Made by a program: the position numbers and the translations under genes | Shown here: positions 19,768-28,413 of the stretch, in pieces | Layout of the letters: the number at the start of each line of letters is the position of its first letter | Position numbering within the stretch: the stretch's first letter is position 1 | The notes under the pieces: model-generated | The model's input: only the letters and a program-made list of their open reading frames with translations | The model's database searches: none | What the model was told of the DNA's origin: nothing | Source of the DNA: Pseudomonadota bacterium | GTDB taxonomy: Bacteria > Pseudomonadota > Gammaproteobacteria > Xanthomonadales > Xanthomonadaceae | Assembly (NCBI GenBank): GCA_023390905.1 | Contig: JAEWBY010000079.1 | Location: forward strand, 1 to 64,000 | Direction: 5' to 3' | DNA length: 64,000 nt

Positions 19768-22138
19768 AGTTCCTCAACGGCTTGCCGGTTTTCAGCATGT
19801 GGCCGATGCGCGCCTGGGTCTTTTCCTGCTGGGCCAGTTCGACGAAATGCCGCCGCTCCAGCCTGAGCAACCAGTCCTCATCGACCAGCGCACCGCGATC
19901 GACTTCACCGCCACACAGCACGGTGGCGATGCGGGTGGCGATCTCGTAGTCGTATTCGCTGATGAATCGGCCTTCCAGCATGTTGACCAGCAGCATCTTG
20001 AACGTGGCGATGCCGACATCGCCGGCGACCTGGATGCGACGCGCCGGCAGAGGCGGGCGATAGCCGCTCTCGGAAAGCGCGATGACCTGCTGTCGTGCGA
20101 CGTGCAACTGCTCGTAGGCATTGAACACGACGAGATCATCGGCGCGCAGCAGGCCGAGTTCCTTGGCTTCCACCGCCGAAGCGGACACTTTCGCCATCGC
20201 GACGGTTTCGAACGTGCGCTTGAGTTCGGCGAACACGTCGCCGCCCGGACCGGCAGCCTGCGCGGCACGCACCGCGATTTCCTTCAGGCCGCCACCGGCG
20301 GGCAGCAGGCCGACGCCGGCTTCGACCAGACCGATGTAGCTTTCCAGCGAAGCCACCGTGCGTGCACTGTGCATCTGGAACTCGCAACCGCCGCCCAGCG
20401 CCAGACCGCGTACCGCCGCGACCACCGGCACCAGTGAATACTTGATGCGCTGGCTGGTCGCCTGGAAATTGGCCACCATCGCTTCGAATTCAGCGATTTT
20501 GCCGGCCTGCAGGGCGCCCAGCGCGCCGGCCAGATCCGCGCCGGCCGAGAACGGTTCCTTCGGCTGCCAGATCACCAGACCCTTGAACTTCTGTTCGGCG
20601 ATGGTCACGGCCTGTTGCAGGCCATCGAGCACGGCATCGGACACGGTGTTCATCTTGGTCTTGAAGCTGACCACACCGACGCCGTCGCCGTCGGTCCACA
20701 GACGCACGCCGTCATTCTCGAACACGGTTTCGCCCTGGGCGAAGACTTCACCCAGCAGCGGATCGGGGAAGCGCTGGCGCTGGTAGACCGGCAGCGCGGA
20801 ACGCGGCAGCTTGGCGTTGCGCGCCGGGCTGTAACTGCCCTCGGCGCCATGCACGCCCTCGCGCCCGTCGAACACCCAGTTCGGCAGCGGGGCGTCGCTC
20901 ATGCTCTTGCCGGCCACGATGTCATCGGCAATCCACTGCGCCACCTGCTTCCAGCCGGCGGCCTGCCACGTTTCGAACGGGCCGAGCGACCAGCCGTAAC
21001 CCCAGCGGATCGCCAGATCGACATCGCGCGCGGTTTCGGCGATGTCGGCCAGATGGTAGGCGCTGTAGTGGAACAGATCGCGGAACACCGCCCACAGGAA
21101 CTGCGCCTGCGGATGCTGGCTTTCGCGCAGCCTGGCGAATTTCTCGGCCGGGTTCTTCGTCTTCAGGATCTCCAGCACTTCCGGCGCGGCGCTACGATCG
21201 GCCGGGCGGTAGTCCTGTTTTTCCAGATCGAGCACGACGATGTCCTTGCCGACCTTGCGGAAGATGCCGGCGCCGGTCTTCTGCCCGAGCGCACCCTTCT
21301 GGATCAGCGCTTCAAGCCATCTGGGCGCGCTGAAATAGCGATGCCAGGGATCCTCGGGCAGGGTGTCGGCCATGGTCTTGATGACGTGCGCCATCGTGTC
21401 CAGGCCGACCACGTCGGACGTGCGGTAGGTGGCGGACTTGGGCCGGCCGATGAGCGGGCCGGTGAGTGCATCGACCTCATCGAAGCCCAGCTTGAATGCA
21501 GCCGTGTGGTGGGCGGTGGCCAGAATCGAGAACACGCCGATACGGTTGCCGATGAAATTCGGCGTGTCCTTGGCGTACACCACGCCCTTGCCGAGCGTGG
21601 TGGTCAGGAAGGTTTCCAGCCCTTCCAGCACCGACGCGTCGGTGCTGCGCGCCGGAATCAGCTCGGCCAGATGCATGTAGCGCGGCGGATTGAAGAAGTG
21701 CACGCCGCAGAACCGGTGGCGCAGTTGCTCCGGCAGCACCTCGGCCAGCTTGTTGATGCCAAGACCGGAGGTGTTGCTCGCCAGCACGGCGTGGTCGGCG
21801 ACGAACGGCGCGATCTTCCGGTAGAGATCCTGCTTCCAGTCCATCCGTTCGGCGATGGCCTCGATGATCAGATCGCAGCCCTTCAACAGCTCCAGTCCGG
21901 TCTCATAGTTGGCCGGCGTGATCGCCTCGGCCAGCGACTTGCTGGCCAGCGGGGCAGGGCTCAGCCTGGCCAGGTTGGCGATCGCCTTCTGCACGATGCC
22001 GTCGGGGTGTCCCTCCTTGGCAGGCAGGTCGAACAGCACCGTATCGACACCGGCGTTGGTCAGATGGGCGGCGATCTGGGCGCCCATGACACCGGCGCCC
22101 AGGACGGCCGCCTTGCGTACAAGCAGTGGATTGGACAT
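19766..22138 (-). CDS. 3-hydroxyacyl-CoA dehydrogenase / enoyl-CoA hydratase, FadN type
   Basis: A 790-residue multifunctional beta-oxidation enzyme. The N-terminal part is a 3-hydroxyacyl-CoA dehydrogenase with the NAD loop VLGAGVMGAQIAAHL. A second dehydrogenase segment follows (about residues 200-400), and the C-terminal part (from about 480) is an enoyl-CoA hydratase/isomerase-like domain with the oxyanion segment RGLALGGGCEFQMH. This domain order is opposite to that of FadB/FadJ and matches Bacillus FadN. The start at 22138 replaces a longer frame that would run through the upstream regulator gene. Confidence 0.93.
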   Translation of the reverse strand: MSNPLLVRKAAVLGAGVMGAQIAAHLTNAGVDTVLFDLPAKEGHPDGIVQKAIANLARLSPAPLASKSLAEAITPANYETGLELLKGCDLIIEAIAERMDWKQDLYRKIAPFVADHAVLASNTSGLGINKLAEVLPEQLRHRFCGVHFFNPPRYMHLAELIPARSTDASVLEGLETFLTTTLGKGVVYAKDTPNFIGNRIGVFSILATAHHTAAFKLGFDEVDALTGPLIGRPKSATYRTSDVVGLDTMAHVIKTMADTLPEDPWHRYFSAPRWLEALIQKGALGQKTGAGIFRKVGKDIVVLDLEKQDYRPADRSAAPEVLEILKTKNPAEKFARLRESQHPQAQFLWAVFRDLFHYSAYHLADIAETARDVDLAIRWGYGWSLGPFETWQAAGWKQVAQWIADDIVAGKSMSDAPLPNWVFDGREGVHGAEGSYSPARNAKLPRSALPVYQRQRFPDPLLGEVFAQGETVFENDGVRLWTDGDGVGVVSFKTKMNTVSDAVLDGLQQAVTIAEQKFKGLVIWQPKEPFSAGADLAGALGALQAGKIAEFEAMVANFQATSQRIKYSLVPVVAAVRGLALGGGCEFQMHSARTVASLESYIGLVEAGVGLLPAGGGLKEIAVRAAQAAGPGGDVFAELKRTFETVAMAKVSASAVEAKELGLLRADDLVVFNAYEQLHVARQQVIALSESGYRPPLPARRIQVAGDVGIATFKMLLVNMLEGRFISEYDYEIATRIATVLCGGEVDRGALVDEDWLLRLERRHFVELAQQEKTQARIGHMLKTGKPLRN

Positions 22139-22139
22139 G

Positions 22140-22796
22140 TCAGGAATCCTTGGATTGCAGGGGTTGTTTGACGTGGTCGGCACGCAGGCCGGCCTCGGCG
22201 AAGCGGATGAGTTCGCGGGCGGCGCGTTCGCGGTGGACCGCTTCGCTGACGCCATGCGGGCGCTTGATCAGGCCGAAATCGGCCATGGCGTAGGTGAGCG
22301 CGCCAGAAAAGAAGTCCAGCCGCCAGTAGAGCTCTTCCTTGGTCAGCCCGGGCACGCAGCCGGCGATGGCCTTGCCGAACTCGCGCAGCACGTGGCCGTA
22401 GTGATCGGACAGGAACTTGCGCAGCCCGTCGTTCTTTTCGGCGTAGGCGCGCGCGATGACGCGCACGAAGGCGCCGCCCCCGTGGCGATCCTGGGCCAGT
22501 GCAAGCGCCGGCTCCACGAATGCGGCGAGAATCGGCTCAAGTTCGCCCGGATGCTGTTCCAGCGCCGCTTTCAGCCGCGACAGGCGGCGCGAGGTCATGT
22601 CGTCCATGCGGCGGCGGAACACCTCGTTGACGAGGTTTTCCTTGGAACCGAAGTGGTAGTTGACCGCGGCGATGTTGACATCGGCCCGGCTGGTGACCTG
22701 CCGCAGCGACGTGCCGGCAAAGCCGTGCTGGGCGAACAGTTCCTCGGCCGCGCCGAGAATCCGCTCCTTGGTGGAGAAGTGGGTGGTGCTGGCCAT
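22140..22796 (-). CDS. TetR-family regulator, PsrA-like, of fatty-acid oxidation
   Basis: A 218-residue repressor whose N-terminal helix-turn-helix (RILGAAEELFAQHGF, then AAVNYHFGSKENLV) closely resembles Pseudomonas PsrA, which releases DNA on binding long-chain acyl-CoA or fatty acid. The C-terminal domain would hold the ligand. ATG at 22796 is chosen; a TTG at 22814 in the same frame falls inside the operator and upstream of a usable start. The gene leads the operon with the FadN-type and thiolase genes, one base apart from the next start. Confidence 0.88.
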   Translation of the reverse strand: MASTTHFSTKERILGAAEELFAQHGFAGTSLRQVTSRADVNIAAVNYHFGSKENLVNEVFRRRMDDMTSRRLSRLKAALEQHPGELEPILAAFVEPALALAQDRHGGGAFVRVIARAYAEKNDGLRKFLSDHYGHVLREFGKAIAGCVPGLTKEELYWRLDFFSGALTYAMADFGLIKRPHGVSEAVHRERAARELIRFAEAGLRADHVKQPLQSKDS

Positions 22797-22808
22797 GGTG
22801 GCCCTCGT

Positions 22809-22828
22809 AATCAAACGCTTGTTTGATT
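22809..22828. promoter_or_regulatory. Operator of the PsrA-like regulator
   Basis: A perfect inverted repeat AATCAAAC-GCTT-GTTTGATT. Its core CAAAC-N4-GTTTG matches the G/CAAAC-N2-4-GTTTG/C pattern known for PsrA. It overlaps the -10 box and the predicted start site of the minus-strand operon, the expected place for an autorepressor. Confidence 0.75.
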
Positions 22829-22854
22829 GTCGGTGCGCTCAGGTATGGTGTCAT
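22826..22854 (-). promoter_or_regulatory. Promoter of the PsrA-like/FadN/thiolase operon
   Basis: Minus-strand -35 ATGACA (22849-22854) and -10 GACAAT (22826-22831) are spaced by 17 bases. The -10 box shares its last three bases with the operator repeat. Confidence 0.6.
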
Positions 22855-22937
22855 GCTGCCCTGCAGCAAAACCGCTCCGGGACGGGTGCCAAATTGCCGG
22901 CAATACGTTAGAATCTCACTCTGCAATTCTGGCTAAG

Positions 22938-22960
22938 CCCGCGTTTCGACGCGGGTTTTT
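22938..22960 (+). terminator. UUCG-capped intrinsic terminator in the ndk leader
   Basis: CCCGCGT-TTCG-ACGCGGG is followed at once by five T on the plus strand, 46 bases before ndk. No plus-strand gene lies upstream to need it. A TAGAAT -10-like box at 22909-22914 would start a transcript of about 40 bases ending here, so it may be an attenuator or a very small RNA. Confidence 0.65.
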
Positions 22961-23006
22961 CATGTTAACCTTGGGCCGTCAGTGGCCCGCCAACGGAGAA
23001 ATCCCC

Positions 23007-23432
23007 ATGGCGCTGGAGCGCACCCTGTCCATCATCAAGCCCGACGCCGTCGCCAAGAACGTCGTCGGCGAAATCTATTCGCGTTTCGAGAAGGCCGGCC
23101 TGAAGATCGTCGCCAGCAAGATGAAGCACCTGTCGCGTCGTGAGGCCGAAGGTTTCTACGCCGTGCATCGCGAGCGTCCGTTCTTCAACGCGCTGGTCGA
23201 GTTCATGATCTCCGGCCCGGTCGCCATCCAGGTGCTGGAAGGCGAGGGCGCGATCCTCAAGAACCGCGAACTGATGGGCGCCACCAATCCGAAGGACGCC
23301 GCCCCGGGCACGATCCGCGCCGACTTCGCCGACAGCATCGACGCCAATGCCGTGCATGGTTCCGATGCGCCGGAAACGGCCGCACAGGAAATCGCCTACT
23401 TCTTCGCCAGCACCGAGATCTTCTCGCGCTGA
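23007..23432 (+). CDS. ndk: Nucleoside-diphosphate kinase
   Basis: A 141-residue enzyme that balances nucleoside triphosphates through a phospho-histidine intermediate. His117 in NAVHGSD is the phosphorylated residue, and the N-terminal [12 protein letters not shown] and the [15 protein letters not shown] segments are diagnostic. ATG at 23007 follows a GGAG ribosome-binding site. It is the first gene of the rlmN-pilF-rodZ-yfgM-bamB series. Confidence 0.98.
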   Translation: MALERTLSIIKPDAVAKNVVGEIYSRFEKAGLKIVASKMKHLSRREAEGFYAVHRERPFFNALVEFMISGPVAIQVLEGEGAILKNRELMGATNPKDAAPGTIRADFADSIDANAVHGSDAPETAAQEIAYFFASTEIFSR

Positions 23433-23445
23433 TCGAGTGAATGAC

Positions 23446-24606
23446 GTGAACGAAGTCGCCACCAGGAAGCAAAACCTGCTCGACCTCGATCGCGAGGGCA
23501 TGGAGCGCTTTTTCGCCGATACGCTCGGCGAACAGCGCTATCGCGCCCATCAGGTGATGAAGTGGATCCACCATCGCTACGTCATCGATTTCGATGCGAT
23601 GACCGACCTCGGCAAGGCGCTGCGCGCCAAGCTGCACGACCATGCCGAGGTCACCGCGCTCAACATCCATTTCGACAAGCCATCCACCGATGGCACGCAC
23701 AAATGGCTGCTGGGCATGGATGGCGGCAGCAACGCCATCGAGACCGTCTACATCCCCGACAAGGGCCGCGGCACGCTGTGCGTGTCCTCGCAGGTCGGCT
23801 GTGCGCTGAACTGCCAGTTCTGCTCCACCGCCACGCAGGGCTTCAACCGCAATCTTTCCACCGCCGAGATCATCGGCCAGGTGTGGATCGCCGCGCGCCA
23901 CCTCGGCAACGTGCCGCACCAGCAGCGCAAGCTCACCAACGTGGTGATGATGGGCATGGGCGAGCCGCTGGCCAACTTCGACAACGTCGTGCGCGCGATG
24001 AGCATCATGCGCGATGACCTCGGCTATGGCCTGGCGAACAAGCGCGTGACGCTGTCCACCGCCGGCATGGTGCCGATGATCGATCGGCTTTCGGTCGAGA
24101 GCGACGTGTCGCTCGCGGTGTCGCTGCATGCGCCCAACGACGAGCTGCGCAGCGAACTCGTGCCGCTCAACCGGAAATACCCGATCGCCGAGCTGATGGC
24201 GTCGTGCGCGCGCTACGTGCGCGGCAACAATCGCCGCGATTCGGTGACCTTCGAATACACGCTGATGAAGGGCGTCAACGATCAGCCCGAGCACGCCCGG
24301 CAACTGGCGCGGTTGATCCGCCAGTTCGACAATGCCGCGCAGAAGCGCGATGCCGGCAAGGTCAACCTGATTCCGTTCAATCCGTTTCCCGGCACCCGGT
24401 TCGAGCGGTCCGGCGAAGAGGAAATCCGCGCATTCCAGAAAATCCTGCTCGATGCCAACGTGCTGACGATGGTGCGGCGCACGCGCGGAGACGATATCGA
24501 CGCCGCGTGCGGACAGCTCAAGGGACAAGTCCTGGATCGCACGCGCAGGCAGGCCGAGTTCCGGCGCCAGTTGCAGGAACAGGGGCTGGGTGATGCCGCA
24601 GCGTAA
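23446..24606 (+). CDS. rlmN: 23S rRNA/tRNA (adenine-C2)-methyltransferase
   Basis: A 386-residue radical-SAM enzyme that methylates A2503 of 23S rRNA and A37 of several tRNAs. The 4Fe-4S ligands are Cys119, Cys123 and Cys126 (CALNCQFC). The start is a GTG ([15 protein letters not shown]); another in-frame GTG at 23437 is possible, and a nearby ATG is out of frame and closes after two codons. The C-terminal [17 protein letters not shown] segment with its catalytic-region Cys is present. Confidence 0.95.
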   Translation: MNEVATRKQNLLDLDREGMERFFADTLGEQRYRAHQVMKWIHHRYVIDFDAMTDLGKALRAKLHDHAEVTALNIHFDKPSTDGTHKWLLGMDGGSNAIETVYIPDKGRGTLCVSSQVGCALNCQFCSTATQGFNRNLSTAEIIGQVWIAARHLGNVPHQQRKLTNVVMMGMGEPLANFDNVVRAMSIMRDDLGYGLANKRVTLSTAGMVPMIDRLSVESDVSLAVSLHAPNDELRSELVPLNRKYPIAELMASCARYVRGNNRRDSVTFEYTLMKGVNDQPEHARQLARLIRQFDNAAQKRDAGKVNLIPFNPFPGTRFERSGEEEIRAFQKILLDANVLTMVRRTRGDDIDAACGQLKGQVLDRTRRQAEFRRQLQEQGLGDAAA

Positions 24607-25411
24607 GGTCTGGCTGCTGCCGATCCTGACCCTGCTGGTGACGGCGGGCTGCAGCCGCCTGACCTTCATCAAACCCAATGTCGAGCGCAAGGACGGCGAG
24701 CAGATCGCCGAGGACTTCAACGTCAGTGACAGTCCGCAGGTCAAGCGCCGGATGGAAACGTCTAACGCATTGCAGATGGCCGGCCAGCGCCTGCGCTCGG
24801 GCGATCTGGACGAAGCCGAACGGCACGCGCGCCGCGCCGCCAAGCTGAGCCCTGATTCGGCCGACGTGCACACGCTGCTGGCCCTCATCGCCGAGCGCCG
24901 CGGCAACAGCAAACAGGCCGGCGCCGAGTACAAGCGCGCGGTCGAACTGGCGCCCGGGCGCGGTGCCGAACAGAACAACTACGGCGCATGGCTGTGCGCG
25001 AACGGCTCGGCCGCCGAATCGCTGATCTGGTTTGATCGCGCCTTGGCCGATACCGGCTATGCCACGCCCGCCGCGGCCCTGGCCAATGCGGGCGGGTGCG
25101 CACTCAAGGCAGGCCAGGACGAGCGCGCGCAACGCGATCTGCGGCAGGCGATCGCGCTGGATCCGGACAATGCCTACGCGCTGGCGTCGATGGCGGAAAG
25201 CGAGTATCGCGCCGGTCGCTATTTCGAGGCGCGCGCGTTCGTGGAACGACGCCTGGCGGCCGGGCCGGCAAGCCCGCAGGTGCTCAAACTTGCATCACAG
25301 ATTGAGGAAAGACTCGGCGACAAGGCCGCTGCCGGTCGATATGTTCAGCAACTTCGGGCGGAGTTCCCTGATGCGTCAAACGTTCACACTGGGGGAAAGG
25401 CAGAACAATGA
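24593..25411 (+). CDS. pilF: Type IV pilus biogenesis/stability lipoprotein
   Basis: A 272-residue outer-membrane lipoprotein with signal peptide and lipobox VTAGC (about residues 16-20), then a series of tetratricopeptide repeats. The partner is the PilQ secretin, which PilF/PilW pilots to the outer membrane. ATG at 24593 is preferred over the preceding GTG. It overlaps rlmN by 14 bases and rodZ by four, so it is translationally coupled on both sides. Confidence 0.93.
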   Translation: MPQRKVWLLPILTLLVTAGCSRLTFIKPNVERKDGEQIAEDFNVSDSPQVKRRMETSNALQMAGQRLRSGDLDEAERHARRAAKLSPDSADVHTLLALIAERRGNSKQAGAEYKRAVELAPGRGAEQNNYGAWLCANGSAAESLIWFDRALADTGYATPAAALANAGGCALKAGQDERAQRDLRQAIALDPDNAYALASMAESEYRAGRYFEARAFVERRLAAGPASPQVLKLASQIEERLGDKAAAGRYVQQLRAEFPDASNVHTGGKAEQ

Positions 25412-26232
25412 CGGGTGCCAACTCGATTGATACGCAACAGCTGCAGGGGTGCGGCGGCGTCCTCCGGGAAGCGCGCGAGCAGGCGGGCCTGGATCTGCAG
25501 GACGTCAGCCAGCGCCTGAAGATGCCGGTCCGGGTGCTGCAGGCGCTCGAGGGAGAGCAGTGGGCACAGTTGGGCGCGCCGGTCTACGTGCGCGGCCAGC
25601 TGCGAAGCTACGCCAGGCTGCTCAGGGTCGACATCGATCCTTATCTCCAGCAGGCCCGCCTGGAAACCGTCCGCCCGGCCGAACTGGTCAGCCACAGCCA
25701 TACGCCCAAAGCCCAGCGCATATTCGAGAGCGCCAAGCGCCGCGCCGTTTATGTGGTCATCACCGCGGTCATCGTCACGCCGATCTGGATGGCGACCCGC
25801 ACGCATCTGGGTGGCGATCGCAGGACCACCGCGTCGCTGGACGCGCTGCCGGCCGCGACCACCGCACCCGAGAAGAAGACGCCGGCTTCCACTCCGCCGC
25901 AGCCGTCGCGCGACGCCACCGTGCCCTATGTCGCGTCGCTCGCGCCGCCCATGACGCGCAGCAGCGCGCCGGCCTTGCAGCTGGATTTCAACGGGGACAG
26001 CTGGGTGCAGATCATCGCGCCCGATGGCAGGCCGCTCGAACAGGCATTGCTCAAGGCCGGGGACCAGCGCAGCTACGAAGCCGGGCAGGTCGGGCGCGTC
26101 GTACTGGGCAATGCGTCGGCGGTGCAGGTTCAGCATGCCGGGGGTACGGTGGATTTGGCTCCGTACCAGCGAGCGAATGTTGCACGCTTTACGGTATCCT
26201 CTGACGGTTCCCTCGCGCCGGTCGCCGACTGA
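25408..26232 (+). CDS. rodZ: RodZ-like helix-turn-helix membrane protein
   Basis: A 274-residue bitopic protein. Residues 15-85 form a cytosolic HTH_25 domain (LREAREQAGLDLQDVSQRLK), a basic juxtamembrane segment and a helix span about 112-130, and a Pro/Thr-rich linker leads to a periplasmic beta domain (DUF4115, from about 190). RodZ links MreB to the elongation machinery and so sets rod shape. The neighbouring ispG and hisS seen after rodZ in many gammaproteobacteria are absent here. Confidence 0.85.
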   Translation: MTGANSIDTQQLQGCGGVLREAREQAGLDLQDVSQRLKMPVRVLQALEGEQWAQLGAPVYVRGQLRSYARLLRVDIDPYLQQARLETVRPAELVSHSHTPKAQRIFESAKRRAVYVVITAVIVTPIWMATRTHLGGDRRTTASLDALPAATTAPEKKTPASTPPQPSRDATVPYVASLAPPMTRSSAPALQLDFNGDSWVQIIAPDGRPLEQALLKAGDQRSYEAGQVGRVVLGNASAVQVQHAGGTVDLAPYQRANVARFTVSSDGSLAPVAD

Positions 26233-26291
26233 CCCGCCCGCGGGTTTGTCCAACCAAGTCCAAGACCCCGCGTGACGGGGCAAGAGTACGC

Positions 26292-26927
26292 ATGGCGATT
26301 GACGATCTGCTCGACGAACACGAACAAAGCGAACGCGTCCGCACTTGGCTCAGGAACAATGGCGCCGGTCTGATTGGCGGCGTAGCCCTGGGCCTGGCGG
26401 TCATCTTTGGCTGGCAGTGGTGGCAGAAGGACCGCCAGCAGAAGAACGAGCAGGCCAATCTGGAATACCGCAAGGCGATGACCAGCATTGCCGGCAACGA
26501 CCTCAAGAAGGCCGAGGCGGCCGTGGCTGCGCTGGGCGATCGCGAAGGCGTCTACGCCGATCTGGCCGCGCTGCAACTGGCCAAGGCGCAGGTGGATGCG
26601 GACCAGCGCGATGCCGCCATCGCCACGCTGCGCGCCATCCAGCCGGAGCCGGCCTTGCAGCCGGTGGTCCAGCAGCGACTGGCGCGTCTGTTGATCGATG
26701 CCGGCAAGCAGGACGAAGCGCTCAAGCTGATCGGCGATGCCGCGGACACGGCAAGCCTGGAAATCCGCGGCGACGCGCTGGCGGCCGCAGGCAAGCTGGC
26801 CGAGGCGCGCGATGCCTATACGCGTGCGCTGACCTCGCTCGACGTTGCCTCGCCGCAGCGCAAGCTGGTCGAACTCAAACTGACCGATGTGGGCGGCACT
26901 CCGCCGAAGAGCGGGGAGCAGGCCTGA
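26292..26927 (+). CDS. YfgM-like tetratricopeptide membrane protein
   Basis: A 211-residue protein with a short cytosolic start (DDLLDEHEQSERVRTWLRNN), one transmembrane helix at about 25-42 and a periplasmic TPR-like helical region. This is the YfgM/DUF2133 family, an ancillary partner of the SecYEG translocon and PpiD in E. coli. Gene order yfgM-bamB-der matches E. coli. Confidence 0.9.
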   Translation: MAIDDLLDEHEQSERVRTWLRNNGAGLIGGVALGLAVIFGWQWWQKDRQQKNEQANLEYRKAMTSIAGNDLKKAEAAVAALGDREGVYADLAALQLAKAQVDADQRDAAIATLRAIQPEPALQPVVQQRLARLLIDAGKQDEALKLIGDAADTASLEIRGDALAAAGKLAEARDAYTRALTSLDVASPQRKLVELKLTDVGGTPPKSGEQA

Positions 26928-26946
26928 TATGAGGAACACGCACGTG

Positions 26947-28248
26947 ATGAAGCGTTGGCTGATCGTGGGCGCGGTGGTATTCGCGCTTTCCGGCTGCAGC
27001 ACGATCAAGGGATGGTTCGGCGGCAAGAAGGACGAAAAGCCCACCGAGCCGGCGGAACTGATCGACATCACCCCGTCGGTGAAGGTCAGCAAGCTCTGGA
27101 GCACCGGCGTGGGCAAGGGCGAGGGTCGCCTCGGTCTGCAGCAGGGCCCCGCGGTCGCCGATGGCCGGGTCTACGCGGCGGCGGCCGAGGGCGAAGTCCG
27201 CGCCTACGACCTGCAGACCGGTCGCCAGGTGTGGGAATACGAACCCGAGAAGACCCGCGGCGGTGATGCGGCGTTGCCGGAACAGGTCGCGGACGAACCC
27301 GCCGCCGGCGAAGAGGAAACCCGCGCCGCCAAGCGCGCGCGCAAGGAAGCGGCGAAGCTTGCGAAGAAGGCCGCCAAGCAGAAGATCGACTGGCGCTTCT
27401 CCGGTGGTCCGGGGGCGGGCGATGGCCTGGTCGTGGTCGGCACGCTCGATGGCCGCGTGATCGCGCTCGATGCCAGCAACGGCACCGAGAAATGGCGCGC
27501 CAAGGTGCCCAACGAAGTCATCACCGCGCCGAGCATCGGCCAGGGACTGGTGCTGGTGCGCACGAACGACGGCCGGGTCACCGCATTCGACGCCAACACG
27601 GGTGAACGCCGGTGGTTCTCCACCAGCGAACTGCCCAGCCTGACCGTGCGCGGCAATGCGCCGGTGACGATTGGCCCGGGCGTGGCCTTCGTGGGCAACG
27701 ATGACGGCACCGTCACCGCACTCGCACTGAACGATGGCCGCCCGGTCTGGACGCAGACCGTCGGCAGTCCGGAAGGCCGCAGTGAACTTGAGCGCATGGC
27801 GGACGTCGACGGCGCGCCCGTGCTCGACGGCACCACGCTGTTCGCCACCAGTTTCAAGGGACAGACCGTGGCCATCGAAGGCCCGAGCGGACGTCCGATG
27901 TGGAAGAAGGACAACGGCGGCGCGGGCGGTCTGGGTGTGACCAGCAGTTACGTGGTCGTCTCGGACAAGGCCGGCACCGTGTGGGGCCTGGATCGCTACA
28001 GCGGCAACGCGAGCTGGTCCAACCCGTCGCTGGCACGCCGCGCGCTCACCGCGCCGGCCATCCATGGCGATTACGCCGTGGTCGGCGATCTCGATGGCTA
28101 CGTGCACTGGCTCAAACTCGACAACGGCGAATTCGCCGCGCGCGCGCGCGCCGGCGGCGACCCGATCCGCGCCAGGCCGCTGGTGGTCGATGGCATCCTG
28201 ATCGTGCAGAACGTGGACGGCCAGATCACCGCTTTCCGCCTCGATTGA
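26947..28248 (+). CDS. bamB: Outer-membrane assembly factor BamB
   Basis: A 433-residue outer-membrane lipoprotein of the Bam complex with eight PQQ-like beta-propeller blades. The signal peptide ends in lipobox LSGC at residue 17. Blade sequences such as VVVGTLDGRVIALDASNG, GPGVAFVGNDDG and VVGDLDGYVHWL are seen. An Ala/Lys-rich low-complexity insert (about codons 118-148) interrupts blade one, longer than in E. coli. Another ATG six codons upstream (26929) is also possible. Confidence 0.93.
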   Translation: MKRWLIVGAVVFALSGCSTIKGWFGGKKDEKPTEPAELIDITPSVKVSKLWSTGVGKGEGRLGLQQGPAVADGRVYAAAAEGEVRAYDLQTGRQVWEYEPEKTRGGDAALPEQVADEPAAGEEETRAAKRARKEAAKLAKKAAKQKIDWRFSGGPGAGDGLVVVGTLDGRVIALDASNGTEKWRAKVPNEVITAPSIGQGLVLVRTNDGRVTAFDANTGERRWFSTSELPSLTVRGNAPVTIGPGVAFVGNDDGTVTALALNDGRPVWTQTVGSPEGRSELERMADVDGAPVLDGTTLFATSFKGQTVAIEGPSGRPMWKKDNGGAGGLGVTSSYVVVSDKAGTVWGLDRYSGNASWSNPSLARRALTAPAIHGDYAVVGDLDGYVHWLKLDNGEFAARARAGGDPIRARPLVVDGILIVQNVDGQITAFRLD

Positions 28249-28262
28249 TCGAAGCTCCAGGA

Positions 28263-28296
28263 CCCCCGGCTCCCGCAAGGGCGCCGGGGGTTTTTT
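28263..28296 (+). terminator. Intrinsic terminator after bamB
   Basis: CCCCCGGC / GCCGGGGG form an 8-bp stem around a 12-base loop, followed by six T. It ends the ndk-to-bamB transcription unit before der. Confidence 0.85.
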
Positions 28297-28413
28297 GTGT
28301 CCGTTCCGCCGCGTTGGCGGCCGATGCCGCTTCCCGATACCATGGCAATCCGCGCGCGGCCCGCGTCGCGCAGTCTCCGGACCCACGGTCCACCCCTTCG
28401 CTCAAGACTTCCC

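Noticed and set aside
22797..22814. A TTG start for the PsrA-like regulator at 22814
   Set aside because: It lies within the operator, so transcripts from the predicted promoter would barely include it; ATG at 22796 gives a typical N-terminus.
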